DNA of 64,000 bases from Brassica napus (Eukaryota > Streptophyta > Magnoliopsida > Brassicales > Brassicaceae): positions 35,177,608-35,241,607 of the forward strand of contig NC_063452.1 in assembly GCF_020379485.1 (NCBI RefSeq), read 5' to 3'. Position 1 is the first letter of the stretch. Each line of letters starts with the position of its first letter. A model generated the notes under the pieces. That model did no database searches, had not been told where the DNA came from, and saw only the letters and a list, made by a program, of their open reading frames with translations. Both the position numbers and the translations under genes were made by a program. Of this stretch, positions 32,461 through 43,710 are shown in pieces.

Positions 32461-34205
32461 TTTATATACTACTATAAACTATTTAAGCATTATGATTTCC
32501 TACTCCTATGTATGCTAAACGTCTCCGGACAAACCTTATAATAAAATAGTTCCGGCTATAAAAGCAGAGGGGAAATCATTATACTTAAAGGGGCATACGA
32601 GCTATCAGGTCTCCAGAGACCTCTGATCCTGGCCAACCCTCACAAAAGTGGCACGACCACAGTGGCACACCCACAATGAATCAAAACGGGTATGAGACAT
32701 AAAGCAGGAATGAATGGGTATGCGCAAGCCTGAGTATGCTGTCAAAACTACCTAAAACCCATGTGCAGCCTAAGGCGCATCGGGGTCCCCAGAGTACCAA
32801 TGTGAAAATTACATGTATTAAAACGCCACGAGCAACACGATACAGGGAACACATGGTATATACTCATTGCAAAAGTACTGTGAAATACATGGAGCAATCT
32901 AAATCCTGCTTCTCCAGACGTGGAAAGCAGCGTAAGCCTGGCACTTGGGTCATAACACCCACACCAGCACCCTCTAAGCCTGTCAGTGACTTCCTGCAGA
33001 AGTAGAATACAGCATAGGAACTCGATAGTGGCCAGCTTCCGAGCGGCAGAATGCGAAATCCAAACAGGTACCGGTAGTAGTCTTGCCTAGGAAGATGGAG
33101 TACGGTCCCTGCGAATATCAAAACCTTTCGGGTTCCCAAGGAACTCCGGGTCCTTATGCGAGCCCCCAATCTAAAGAGGAAACCCAAGGTTCCCCAAACG
33201 ATTTCGGGTCCTACACATAAAATCTAAGGAAGAACCTTCGGGTTCCTCCATAGTCTCCAAGTTCCAATCAAAAGATCTCAGGATCTAAGGAAGAACCTTC
33301 GGATACCTATTTGGCCTCAGGGTTCCAAAGATAAAAGAAATTAGAACCTCTAGGCGGCCTAGGGCGCATCGGGGTCATTACAACTTCAAAGAACCTCCAG
33401 GTTCCAAACAACGATCTCCGGATCCAAACCTCTGGGTTCCAACATGGCCTCAAGGGCCCAATACGATTCTAGCAATAAGGATAGGACCCCTGTGCAGCCT
33501 AGGGTGCATCGGGGTCGTTACATCCCTAAAGAACCTCTGGGTTCCCATACGACCTCAAGGTCTTAGTGCACCAGGGTCCCGATACGTTCTCCGGATCTAA
33601 GGAATAACCCTGCACTCTTATGCAACCTCAGGGTCCAATCACAACCACATAAACCTCCGGGTTCCAACCATGATCTCCGGATCTGACTAGTGAATCTCCG
33701 GATTCCTACATTGCCTCCATGCCCCAGTCTCGGTCCCAGGACCTAGAGAAAAGACCTCCGGGTCCCAGATAACAGACCGTGTGGTCTGATAGGGACCTCC
33801 GGGTCCCAAACGCGATCTAAGGATCCAAGAAGAGCCTCTGCGCCTTCGTCTCCGATGATCCCTGGGTCTCCATGCAACCTCCAGATTACAAGATCCTATC
33901 ATTCAACCTAGAAAAAAATAGGGATCATAGACTACAAAGTCCCACCTCGATCGAGAAACAGGCGAAACAATATTTTCCGAGAGAAAAAAGCATGCAGGAG
34001 CGAAGTAACAGCAAGGAGTAAATAAAAGGGTAAAACATGAAGCATCATTATTCATAAAGTCAAGGAGCGGGCTATAAAGAGCCTTTATTCAAAACGAAAG
34101 CAACAAAAAACCAAAGCCTCAAAAGATATATCAGAAAGAAGGTCCCTCCGAGAATCGCGACCCTATAACTGATCTTGGGGTTGCAGCCTGGGGGAGACTC
34201 TCCGA
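32461..34205. repeat. Degenerate short-repeat non-coding region of element D
   Basis: From about 32740 to 33900 the sequence is a patchwork of recurring phrases: cctccgggttcc, gatctccggatct, aaggaagaaccttcgg, and a longer block gcagccta(a/g)ggcgcatcggggtc at about 32764, 33355 and 33492. Copies are diverged and irregularly spaced. No reading frame is supported. It lies between pol and the end of the antisense gene. Confidence 0.7.
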
Positions 34206-35555
34206 TCAATGGTTGAACCCTCCAGATAAAAACAGGTGACGCCGATATTCTTCTTCCGGCTTCCAATGATCTACGCGCTTCTCCAGCCATTCCTTCATAA
34301 GCTCCCACCTAGCCGAAGCTCTCACTTGTTGAATCAATAGGTCCCGGCAAGCCATCATGTCTCGCACTTGACCACGGAGAAGGAATACCTCGCTAGTCAA
34401 TCTTTGATGAGCATCTGCCAGAAGGTCCCAGTTAGGCATAATCTCGGTGCTTGTCGACAAGATAGAAGATAGACCCCCGACCGATAAAGCGGCCGTCACT
34501 AGTCTTGGTTGAGGAGTATAAGAAAGACGCCACTTATGCGCTTTAACCTTCTGATACTCGTCATAAATAACCGATACCGGAGACCTTGCCACATTCCCTA
34601 AAGAAAAAAATATATGCATACATGCGAAACAAAACAAGACAGAGTCCTATCCGACAGAAAGGGAAGGCTTACCAAGATGCGACTATGACGTAAGGCCTCC
34701 CTGCTCACCAGAAAAGTCACCCAGTGGAATCGCCGGGGAATTACCATTATAAGTTTCGCCACTGCTTCTCCAGCAAAGGAAACCGGGCGAGACACATCTG
34801 ACAAAGCAAAAGCTAAAACGTCAGGATCAAGCCACGAAAGGATGGTAAGTTACAAAAAAAAAACTTACCCACAGTGCGCCAAGACGTAGGGTAACCCACT
34901 GGCTCCTGAATCTTCACGAACATGTACCGGCTGTTCCAACCATCCCCAAAGGGGTGATTACCTCTAACACCCCTCGAAGGTTCCTCGACCAAAGGGCGCC
35001 GTCACGTGATCGAAGATGCTGGAACCCATCCTTGTTCGCCAAAGGAGCAAAGTAATAAGAGTATAAAATCTCATGCACCTTGATGGAAAATCCATGAAGT
35101 TCTCCATGTACTTGGATAGACATTAAAGTCCTCCAGGTTAGGGGAGTAAGTTGAGAAGGACTGAAACCGAAGAAAGATGACACTTCTTCTATAAGAGAAG
35201 GAATAACACCCCGGAAGCCTACTTCCAGGTACGCTTCATAGACAGTCACCTCACCCGCTCCGCCATCTGGAGCGCGTTCGAATTCGGTCGGACTCCTCAT
35301 CCCCACTGAAGGATGAATCAAGTACTTCCTCCTTATGTTATCCAGGTCCCCCTCTCGGATCTCAGAACGGGGACCGTCATCAAAGAAATAAGAACGAAGC
35401 CTTCTCAGGGGCGCCATCGGAACCGCTTCACTATCAGCCTCTGGAACATTCCCCCAAGATGGAACGGGGGATGAGAAAGGGTCGGTGAAAGGACGACGCG
35501 GCCTTGCACGACCACCCACAAGCGAGGACAGAAACGAGAGCGGCTCGGGATTCAT
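34206..35555 (-). pseudogene. Antisense spliced gene of element D
   Basis: Minus-strand exons: about 35555-34870 (MNPEPLSFLSSLVGG, RRKYLIHPSVGMRSPTEFE, FGFSPSQLTPLTWRTLMSI), then about 34803-34675 (DVSRPVSFAGEAVAKLIM, HWVTFLVSREALRHSRIL), then about 34601-34206 (GNVARSPVSVIYDEYQKV, then a helical DAHQRLTSEVFLLRGQV segment to a stop). Introns have GT/AG ends, and one frameshift in exon 1 near 34920 links to VKIQEPVGYPTSW. Same position and strand as the antisense gene of A. The exon 1 fold type is found in plant retrotransposon proteins of unknown function. No catalytic motif seen. Confidence 0.7.
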
Positions 35556-35619
35556 CTTTCTCAGCTAAGAATCAGCGCTAGAGTTAGGTTGGGGCCAGCT
35601 AGGAACTATCGTGAGTCTC

Positions 35620-35627
35620 TATTTATA
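35620..35627 (-). promoter_or_regulatory. TATA box upstream of the antisense gene of D
   Basis: The minus strand reads TATAAATA about 65 bp before the antisense ATG at 35555 and about 550 bp from the 3' LTR. It matches the element A arrangement (TATAAATA at 6264, ATG at 6378). Confidence 0.55.
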
Positions 35628-36179
35628 TCTGGATCGTTCCCTTTTCCGTGGGGTCAGAAAAGTAAATAAGGATGTTTCCAAATATCGTAAAGAATCCATG
35701 ATTTAAAGAATGAACGGCGAAAAGGAAACCCGATCTCTGCAGAAAAAGGGAGAATACTTCCCACAAAAAAGGAAAGCGCTCGCTTTTGGAGGAATAAAAA
35801 GAGCGTCTAGTATCATCAAACCGTACGGGTCCCAGCCCCCCGTTCTATCCTCTGCACGTCAGTACATGCAGTTCCTCCTTGGGGAACATCAGAGCCCCAG
35901 GCTCCACCGTCTCCAAAACATCATTAGAAGCCCAGAGCTCCCCGTCCTCGGCGAGAATTAGCGGTCCAAATAGCACCAGACCCCGGTCTGACGTAGGGGA
36001 AACTGATCATCCCCCGGGTTTATAGTACGGTTCCGACCTGAGTGGAACCCAGGATCGCGGGATTATTGGAGCGATGTCCTGCCTAAGGGAAGCCTGTTGA
36101 GAATGAGCAACTCCGGTTGACTTGAGTGCACAGGTTATTCTCCGAGTGCGATGACGAAATCGAGCAATAAGGGGCAAAC

Positions 36180-36682
36180 TATTGGAAAAAAATACTCAGG
36201 TATTGAATTTCTCCAGACCCCTGGCAGGACACCGGCCTATGGATCCCCGCTGGAAAGAACCCCGGTTCCCAGGATCCCCACTAAAAGGAACCCCGGTTCC
36301 CCGCAATGGAGTTTTCCGGGTCCAGTCCCAGGATCACCCCATTCCCCCGGGAAATGGAAAACTTCCGATAAGGAGAACCTTCCATATTTTCGAATATGGA
36401 AGAGTTTAACCTACTCCAACCGACTAAGGCCCGCCTTAGGAAGACTATATAAAGGGAACCTAAACCCTAAAGCAAGAGATCGACACTTGGAGACTTAGAG
36501 ATTAGAGCTAGGCGGCTAGAACTAGGGTTCTTACTCAAATTGTTGTAGTTCCTGCTCTTTGATCTAATAAAACGTCTCTTTCCACCTTCTTCTTTATAAA
36601 CATTCAGGAAATCCATACAAATACCAGTCTTGTCCATCGTTCCGTAGTACTCACAAAGATCCTACACAAAAATCCCCTAACA
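36180..36682 (+). repeat. 3' LTR of element D
   Basis: 503 bp, similar to 54465-54955 over its full length. It starts TATTGG where E has TGTTGG, so the terminal TG is mutated to TA (G to A). It ends CCCCTAACA. TATA box (ACTATATAAAGG) at about 36444-36455. Flank after it is LINE sequence. Confidence 0.88.
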
Positions 36683-37094
36683 GAAGGGATGCTGAGAACC
36701 GCTTACTCCAGCAATTGGAACGCACTTGTTGTGCTGTTGTTAAACTCATCGTGGGATAGAAAGAAGAGATTTTGCGTTGCTTATACCTTTCAAGCAACAA
36801 TATATGCAATATGGAGAGAGAGGAATATGAGAAGACATGGGGAACAGCCTATGGCTGGGCTTGCCATTAAGAAGACCATCGAGAAGCGAATTCATAACAA
36901 ACTCAGTCTGGTAAGAGCAAAAGGAGGCAAATGAGTGACTGATATTTTACAGTTTTGGTTTAGCACAAGAATGTAAATAAAAGTTTAGATCACAGGAAGT
37001 AGTAGTAGACGAAAAGTAGAAGGTTTAAACTCATGAAGCACTTGATGTACAAAGATTTTTTATGAATAAAATTTAGCATTCATTCAAAAAAAAA
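36683..37094 (+). mobile_element. LINE retrotransposon 3' end
   Basis: The frame 36689-36934 ends in the C-terminal block typical of plant LINE ORF2 (FQATIYAIWRERNMRRHGEQ, then IEKRIHNKLSLVRAKGGK and stop). A 3' untranslated part follows, with an aataaa-like signal and a run of nine A at 37086-37094. Everything upstream (reverse transcriptase, endonuclease) is missing: element D abuts at 36682. Confidence 0.8.
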
Positions 37095-37114
37095 TGTACA
37101 TTATTACATTGAAA

Positions 37115-37800
37115 TCAAATGAATAAATGAGCTCTTCTCCTCCAAATGTTCATTGATGCTTCTACTCTATTTGCCATCTCCGCAATAGCATGTTCAGATG
37201 AAAGATCTACTGACTTAGAAAGTAATCTGCTGAGAAGTTATCAGACATGATGTTTATATAAAGGAAAACTCCAAGACATGGTCTCCTGTTCTATTAGACA
37301 AAACAATTTTATTATACTTTTTGGAAGAGCTTCAAGGTATGCTTGTGGAACTTCCATTTCAGCTAAAGCAATTCTGTTGATTGACACACACGCTTTCAAG
37401 ATTTGGTTAGTGAAATCACGAGTGTGGTCTAGCTTCTTCCTAGACTGCTCAGAGAGTCCATCAGATGGCACACGTGGCAGAGGAAGCCACCATTTATCTC
37501 CATCTTCACGGAATGAGCTGGAGAAACTCCTTCACCAGAACCTGATATATCTTCACAACGCAGTAGTTTCGCCATCCTCTCTTTCAACAACTCCACTTCT
37601 GCACACAGACACTATTAAAATGTCAAAACTATTTTACGAAACAGAGAGATTGATTTTAACAAAAGTTTCAAAAAAAAAAGAGATTGATTTTAACAAACCT
37701 GAAGTCTCTGTTCTGATGCTATTAAACCCAAAGGTATTGACTTTGGTCGGAGTTTTCATCTTCATCTTCTTCCCTGAACTTGAGACTGTTTATCAGTGAA
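37115..37800 (-). pseudogene. ROP guanine nucleotide exchange factor (PRONE domain) pseudogene
   Basis: Minus-strand fragments in the right order for a plant RopGEF, which activates ROP GTPases at the plasma membrane. An N-terminal exon (to 37699) ends NSIRTETS, and an intron with GT/AG ends follows (37698-37599). The next exon (from 37598) has EVELLKERMAKLLRCEDISG, then an internal deletion fusing directly to EFLQLIP, followed by [40 protein letters not shown] and YLEALPK. A shrunken intron (27 bp) is followed by [25 protein letters not shown] and WRRR with one-base shifts, ending at a stop at 37115. Frameshifts and the deletion make it a pseudogene. This is the only host-gene remnant in the window. 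Confidence 0.82.
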
Positions 37801-38534
37801 AACTCAGAAGAAGAGAAGCTTAAATCCTACACCACCCTTTGAAGAAACATAAAACCAAGAGTTAGACCAATAGGAGGTTAAACACATAGATCCATGGGAA
37901 GTAGACAGAAAAATTAAAAAGGAGAAAAACAGTTACTTTCTCTCAGGAAAACAAACTTACAAACAAACCGGAGATTCCTCTTCTTCTTACCCTAACCCCC
38001 AAATCCAATTAAATTCAAAGTGAATATATGAAAAAGTCCAAAACCATGAGAGATTAAGACGACAACAAATCAAGCGGATCCTGATAATTCGCAGGTAGCT
38101 TCTTCTCCCATACGGAATCCGACGAAGCAGCGACGGTTAAGACCAGTGAGGTTGCAAGTCTCCGGCAGCGTTAGGGGTGCGAGAAAAGAGGGATTGAAGA
38201 AAGAGAAAATTGAAAAATATCTTCTTGTTTGGAAAAGTATAACTTTGGTTTATTCCTCTTAGTCGTTTGGCAATGTATTTTACTAAGTTCTAGTTGCAAT
38301 TCGGTAATGTTTCAGAAATAAATAAAAATAAAAAGTTTCTACCAATGAAATTATAAGGATTTTTCTCAAACTTCGTATGAATTACACGTCAGCATAACTC
38401 AGTAAAGTGACTTTTTAATTAACCTATAAGAAGATTTAAGATATATGATCATAATTGTTTATGTATTTGTAATTTTGAATTGTTTATATAATTATATAGA
38501 CGTTGGCTCGGAACAATTATTATTACAACCGTAG
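37801..38534. other. Flank of the RopGEF pseudogene
   Basis: AT-rich sequence with no supported coding frame. Read on the minus strand it could hold the pseudogene's leader and promoter (for example the GA/CT-rich block near 37920-38010), but no clear start or TATA box stands out. It ends at the Copia LTR at 38535. Confidence 0.4.
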
Positions 38535-38815
38535 TGTTGTGAACAAAGGTAAAATCGTGTGTGTTTCTCTGTCTTATTACTCAATCAAAGTGTTCCCTTA
38601 TATAGGGGTTACAAGGAATAGATAAAAGGAAAGAGTACAAATCATTATCCTAAAGGAAAAAGGAAAACCTCTTAAAGATAAACATGAAAGAGAAAAGAAA
38701 ACTATCCTATGTCTAAGGTCGGCCACTCTCTCTCCCTTTGGGCCGCCGACTCTCTCTCTCTCCATGGGCCACGGTTTGGCCATTTGGTTACTAGCAATCC
38801 ACATTGTTCATAACA
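38535..38815 (-). repeat. 3' LTR of Copia K
   Basis: 281 bp, plus-strand reading TGTTGTGAAC...GTTCATAACA, with perfectly complementary-looking ends (TGTTATGAAC on the minus strand). A TATATAAGG box lies on the minus strand at about 38597-38604. The polypurine tract (minus: ccaagggggag) abuts it at 38816. Confidence 0.85.
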
Positions 38816-38971
38816 CTCCCCCTTGGATGCTAGAACCATATGGGCTCGTATCATGCACGATGTTGCCTCGTTAAAACCTCTCTAGGAAAAACCAAAAACC
38901 CAAGGTGGGAAAAATGGAAACCGTAGACAAGAAAAAGAGTACAACGCATGACACTCCCCCTGATGAAGGCA

Positions 38972-41900
38972 TCACTGAAGATCCTTCAGCCGGCGCATAC
39001 CTATCTGATGAACCAGCTTCCTGAATGTTGAGGTCGACAGAGACTTGGTGAAAAGGTCGGCTGAGTTGTCGCTGGATCGGACTTGAACTACTTGAACCTC
39101 CTTCGCCTTCTGCAAGTCGTGGGTGAAAAAGAACATGGGCAGGATGTGTTTTGTCCTGTCTCCTTTGATGTATCCTTCCTTGAGCTGAGCAATGCACGCT
39201 GCATTGTCCTTGTAGATGATCATTGGCTCCTCCTTCTCTTGTCCCACGGCCATACCACTCTCTTTTAAGACATGGCCGGTCATGTTCCTTAACCAAACAA
39301 GCTCACGGCTTGCCTCATACATGGCTATGATCTCGGCGTGATTAGATGATGTAGCAACTAAGGATTGCTTTGTTGAACAACAGCATATTGCGGCTCCACT
39401 GTGTGTAAACACATATCCTGTTTGAGATCTAGCCTGGTGTGGGTCAGATAAGTACCCAGCATCTGCATATCCGACCAAGTTCTCTCCTGGCCGGTTGGTA
39501 TAGAACAAACCGAGATCTTTTGTTCCTTGCAGATACCTGAACAGATGTTTCACTCCGTTCCAATGCCTTAAGGTCGGACATGAACCAAATCTAGATAGTA
39601 AGCTCACGGCAAAACTTATGTCCGGTCTAGTATGACTAGCTAAGTATATTAAGGCCCCAATGGCACTTAAGTAAGGCACTTCCGATCCGAGTGCTTCCTC
39701 GTCCGGTTTCTTAGGTTTGAATGGATCCTTTTCCAGGTCTAAGGACCTCACGACCATGGGACACGGCAAGGGGTGTGCCTGGTCCATATTGAATTGCTTG
39801 AGTATCTTTTCTGTATAAGTTTCTTGATGCACAAGGATGTCATTTGCTTTATACTCAAACTGTAATCCCAAACAGAACTTAGTTTTCCCTAAGTCTTTCA
39901 TTTCGAATTCTTTCTTTAGACACTCGACCGTTTGGGAAATCTCTCCAGAGGTTCCTATTATATTCAGGTCGTCCACATAAACAGACATTATAACATAGCC
40001 CTTGCTGTCGAATTTCTTTATGAATATACATGGACTTATTGGATCATTCTTATAACCCTCTTTGGTTAGGTACTCGGATAATCGGTTGTACCACATTCGA
40101 CCTGATTGCTTTAAGCCATATAAGGCTTTATTCAGCTTAATGCAATGTTGTTCTCGAGAACCTTTCTTATCTTTGAGCTCAATACCCTCTGGAACTCTCA
40201 TATGTATTTCATTATCCAGTGGTCCGTACAGGTATGCAGTCACTACATCCATTAGGCGCAAATCAATGTTTTCTTTCACGGCCAGACTGATTAGATATCT
40301 CAATGTAGTCGCATCCACCACAGGGGAATAAGTTTCATCATAGTCTATTCCTGGTCTTTGTGAGAATCCTTGTGCTACAAGCCGTGCTTTGTATCTCACT
40401 ACTTCTCCTTTCTCGTCTCTCTTCCTTACAAAGACTCATTTGTATCCCACTGGTTTGACATCTCTAGGTGTCAGGATTATAGGGCCAAAAACGCCTCTAT
40501 TTCTCAATGATTCTAACTCCACGTTTATAGCTTGTTTCCATTTGATCCAATCTGATCTTAGCATGCATTCTTGTATGGACGTGGGTTCTAGATCCTCATC
40601 TTTATCCATGATCTCAAGTGCTACCTTGTATGCAAATAAATCATCAACGTTAATATCTTTTCTGTTCCATTGTTTTCCAGACATTACATGGTCTATAGAG
40701 ATCTCTTGGTTGTCCGGCTCTTGTGTCCCATTAAGTCCAGCGTCCCGGACCTCACTTTGAGGAACAGCCGGATCATCGGGTGTGGTCGGTACGCTTGGCT
40801 CGACCATTCTGGTCGGCTCGACCGATCCATCTATGTCCTGGACGGTTTCCTTGATGCTCTCGGATCCAGCACCTTTCTTGGATTTCCGAGGCTGTTTGTC
40901 TTTGGAACCAATTGGTCTGCCACGTTTTAGACGTTGCTTAGACTCTGTAGCCACTTGACATTGTCCATCTTGGACGTCTAATCTTATAGGTGCATTACAA
41001 GCCGGGATGTGTGATATTGTCACTCTATTTGGGTCAGCAAATGTATCTGGCAGTCTATTAGCTAGCTCTTGAAGATGTATTATCTTTTGGACTTCTAAAT
41101 CACAATCTTTAGTCCGAGGATCTTGCCAAGATGTTGATGGTCTAAACCATTCTAACTCTTTTGTTATCAACCGGCTGTTATCTCCCCCTAAGGACGGATA
41201 TGTGGACTCATCAAACTGTGAGTCTTCGTATCTGGCCTTAAACAAATCACCGGTTGTTGGCTCAAGATACTTTATAATGCTTGGGGATTCATATCCTACG
41301 TATATTCCCATCCTCCTCTGCGGTCCCATCTTAGTTCTCTGTGGTGGAGCAATTGGAACGTAAACGGTACATCCAAAAGTTTTGATGTGGGACACGTCTG
41401 GCTCATGACCCGTAAGTAATTAGGATGGTGAATATCTATGCTCACTAGATGGCATGATGCGAATCAGTTCCGTTGCATGTAAAACTGCATGTCCCCATGC
41501 TGATACCGGAAGTTGAGACTTCATTAGCAATGGACGGGCTATCAGCTGGATACGTTTAATGAAGGATTCGGCTAAGCCGTTCTGTGTATGGACATGTGCC
41601 ACGGAGTGTTCTACTTTTACCCCCATGGACATACAGTATTCATTAAACGCCTGGGACGTGAACTCACCAGCATTGTCTAGACGTATAGTCTTAAGAGGGA
41701 AATCTGGAAAGTGTGCTCTCAGTCTTATCATCTGAGCAAGCAGCCGTGCAAAGGCTAGATTCCGAGTGGACAATAGACATACATGCGACCATCTGGTCGA
41801 TGCATCAATGAGGACCATGAAGTATCTAAAAGTCTCACAAGGTGGGTGTATTGGTCCACATATATCTCCTTGGATCCTTTCCAGAAAGTTTAAGGTTTCT

Positions 41901-42484
41901 TTATTAACCTTGGCTGGTGATGGCCTAGTTATGAGTTTCCCTTGTGCACATGCTGCACATGTGAGATTTCGTGGGATCACTCCTTTAAACGTGTGCCCTT
42001 GTGAATTCATCATCAATTTTCGCATCATTCCTGTTCCGGGATGGCCAAGCCGGTTATGCCATAAAGTGAATAGCTCGGAGGCATTTGCCTCGACCATACT
42101 GATCCTTGCATAGTATAGACCAATAGACATTGCGGGCATAGTCTCTAAGATCTTTTTATTGCCTTTGGTGATCAGAGTTATGTTAAGGAATTCTTTGTTT
42201 CCTTCTTCCCATGTTTCAAGGTGGAAACCATTCAATCTTATATCCTTGAAACTCAATAAGCTTCTTCTAGAGCTTGGGGAATATAAGGCGGTTTTGATCT
42301 CTAGGTGAGTTCCCTTGGGCATCATCACATAGGCCTGGCCGTGACCTTCAATCAGGCTGGCCTCACCCGCAATTGTTTGTACCTTTGCACTTTGCATTGT
42401 GAGATTCATAAAATACCTTTTGTCTCTAAGGATTGTATGACTTGTGCCACTATCCACCACAAGTATACTCATCTCATCATTCAT
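38972..42484 (-). pseudogene. Copia K pol: protease, integrase, reverse transcriptase, RNase H
   Basis: Starts MNDEMSILVVDSGTSHTIL with protease site DSGTS. Integrase follows: zinc finger around LWHNRLGHPG and CAACAQGK, core DASTRWSHV, RLDNAGEFTSQ, NGLAESFIK (D, D and E all present). A TAA near 41417 interrupts the core's end, then TFGCTVYVPI and GIYVGYESP follow. A TGA at about 40434 replaces Trp of KWVFVRK at the reverse transcriptase start. Reverse transcriptase has YKARLVAQGFSQRPGIDYDE, KALYGLKQSGRMWY and the catalytic SVYVDDLNII. RNase H has YADAGYLSDPHQARSQTGYV and SNHAEIIAMYEASRE. Apart from the two stops it is collinear with an intact Copia pol. Confidence 0.9.
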
Positions 42485-42615
42485 TTCTATAAATAAAACT
42501 TTCTAAACTTTAGAGACTTTATTAAATCTTTAAATCTCTTATTATAAATGTCATTTCATAAAATAAAAACACCAAATCAAAGACATAAAGCAATAAGACA
42601 ATGTGATTCGAAAAA
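42485..42615 (-). other. AT-rich gag-pol spacer of Copia K
   Basis: About 131 bp separate the gag stop from the pol ATG. On the minus strand it is strongly AT-rich and ends tttatag just before gaaATGAATG, which looks like an intron acceptor. Some plant Copia elements make a spliced subgenomic gag RNA; whether that applies here is inference. Confidence 0.5.
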
Positions 42616-43710
42616 CTAGTCCTTTAGACAGTCGGATGTCTCAAAATCCATTTGGTCATCTTTGTTGTCCCTGTCGGATTCATTGTCAGCATCATATCCA
42701 TATCCTTTGTCATCATGACCGTTTTCTTGGATCATGTTTGCCTCCGGGTTCTTGTTCTTGAGACTCTCTTGATAGAGTTCGCACAAGTGTTTCGGAGTTC
42801 TGCAGTTCTTGGCCCAATGGTTGTCCATCCCGCATCTGTGACACAATGACTTGGACGTGTAAGATGGTTTGGATATGCCACCTCGTCCACGGCCATAACT
42901 CCCTCGGCCCCGACCGTAATTGGAACCACGACCACGGTTATTGTGGTTTCCTCTTCGGTCGGTTGAGTAGTTGTCTCAACCGTTATGATTGTCACGCCTA
43001 CGTCCCCTGTACCCACCACGGCCATTGCCGTATGGTTTCCTGTTGTCTTGGGTGTGGTAGGTCTCTTTGGGATCTTTCTTTTCAACCTCATGGGCTTCGG
43101 GTAATGGTGCTGTCCCGGCCGGTCTAGCTCCACTATTCTTCATAAGAAGCTCATTGTTTGCCTCGGCCAAGAGTAGACATGAGATCAGATCAGTATATGT
43201 GGCAAAAACTTTTGTTCTATATTGCTGTTGCAACACAGAATTCGACTGATTAAAAGTCGTGTAGGTCTTTTCAAGCATCATCACATCGGAGACTTCTTCA
43301 CCACAAAGCCTTAGTATGGATACTATTTTGAACAAGGCTGAATTATACTCATCCACCGACTTATAGTCCATGAATCTGAGATGCATCCAGTCGTGCCTTG
43401 CCTTTGGAAGCAACACCATCTTCTGGTGATCATATCTGTGCTTTAAAGCATTCCAAAGATCCAATGGATTCTCAATCGTCATGTACTGATCCTTAAGACC
43501 TTCAATGAGATGATGGCGCATAAAGCTTATGGCCCTGTATCTATTCTTTTCATTCTCATTGTTGTCCTCGATGATAGTATCACCGAGTCCCTTGGACTTT
43601 AGACTAATCCTTGTATCTAGAGCCCACTGCAAGTAATTGTCTCCGGAGAGATTAAGGGCTGCGTAGTCTCTGTTTGCTATTTTCGACATCTGATTCACAT
43701 TATCATACAA
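42616..43710 (-). pseudogene. Copia K gag
   Basis: Start at 43710 (MYDNVNQMSKIANRDYAAL), with the UBN2-type gag core LSGDNYLQWALDTRISLKSK, GLKDQYMTIENPLDLWNALK, DYKSVDEYNSALFKIVS and YTTFNQSN. A Gly/Arg-rich segment and a CCHC zinc knuckle CHRCGMDNHWAKNC (about 42800-42845) follow, then an acidic tail ending ETSDCLKD. A single TGA at 42976-42978 (Arg CGA to TGA) interrupts it within the Arg-rich segment. Capsid and nucleocapsid role. Confidence 0.88.

Larger units (their letters stand above)
31430..36682 (+). mobile_element. Element D: Tat-lineage Ty3/Gypsy retrotransposon, 5' truncated
   Basis: Begins abruptly inside integrase (homologous to element E from 59412) and continues through integrase, a repetitive non-coding region, an antisense spliced gene (34206-35555), a polypurine-like aaggggcaaac, and a 3' LTR (36180-36682) that matches the 5' LTR of E. 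5' LTR, gag, protease, reverse transcriptase and RNase H are missing. Confidence 0.88.

Noticed and set aside
36944..37094. Possible processed pseudogene tail (A-run at 37086)
   Set aside because: The A-run follows a LINE ORF2 C-terminus on the same strand and is better explained as its poly(A) tail; the adjacent RopGEF fragment is on the other strand and keeps an intron.
37278..37799. 173-codon plus ORF across the RopGEF fragment
   Set aside because: Shadow of the minus-strand PRONE exons, crossing an intron; no similarity recognised.
40389..40930. Plus-strand ORFs opposite Copia K pol
   Set aside because: Mirror frames of the conserved integrase/reverse transcriptase; no introns, promoter or domain as seen in the Tat antisense genes.
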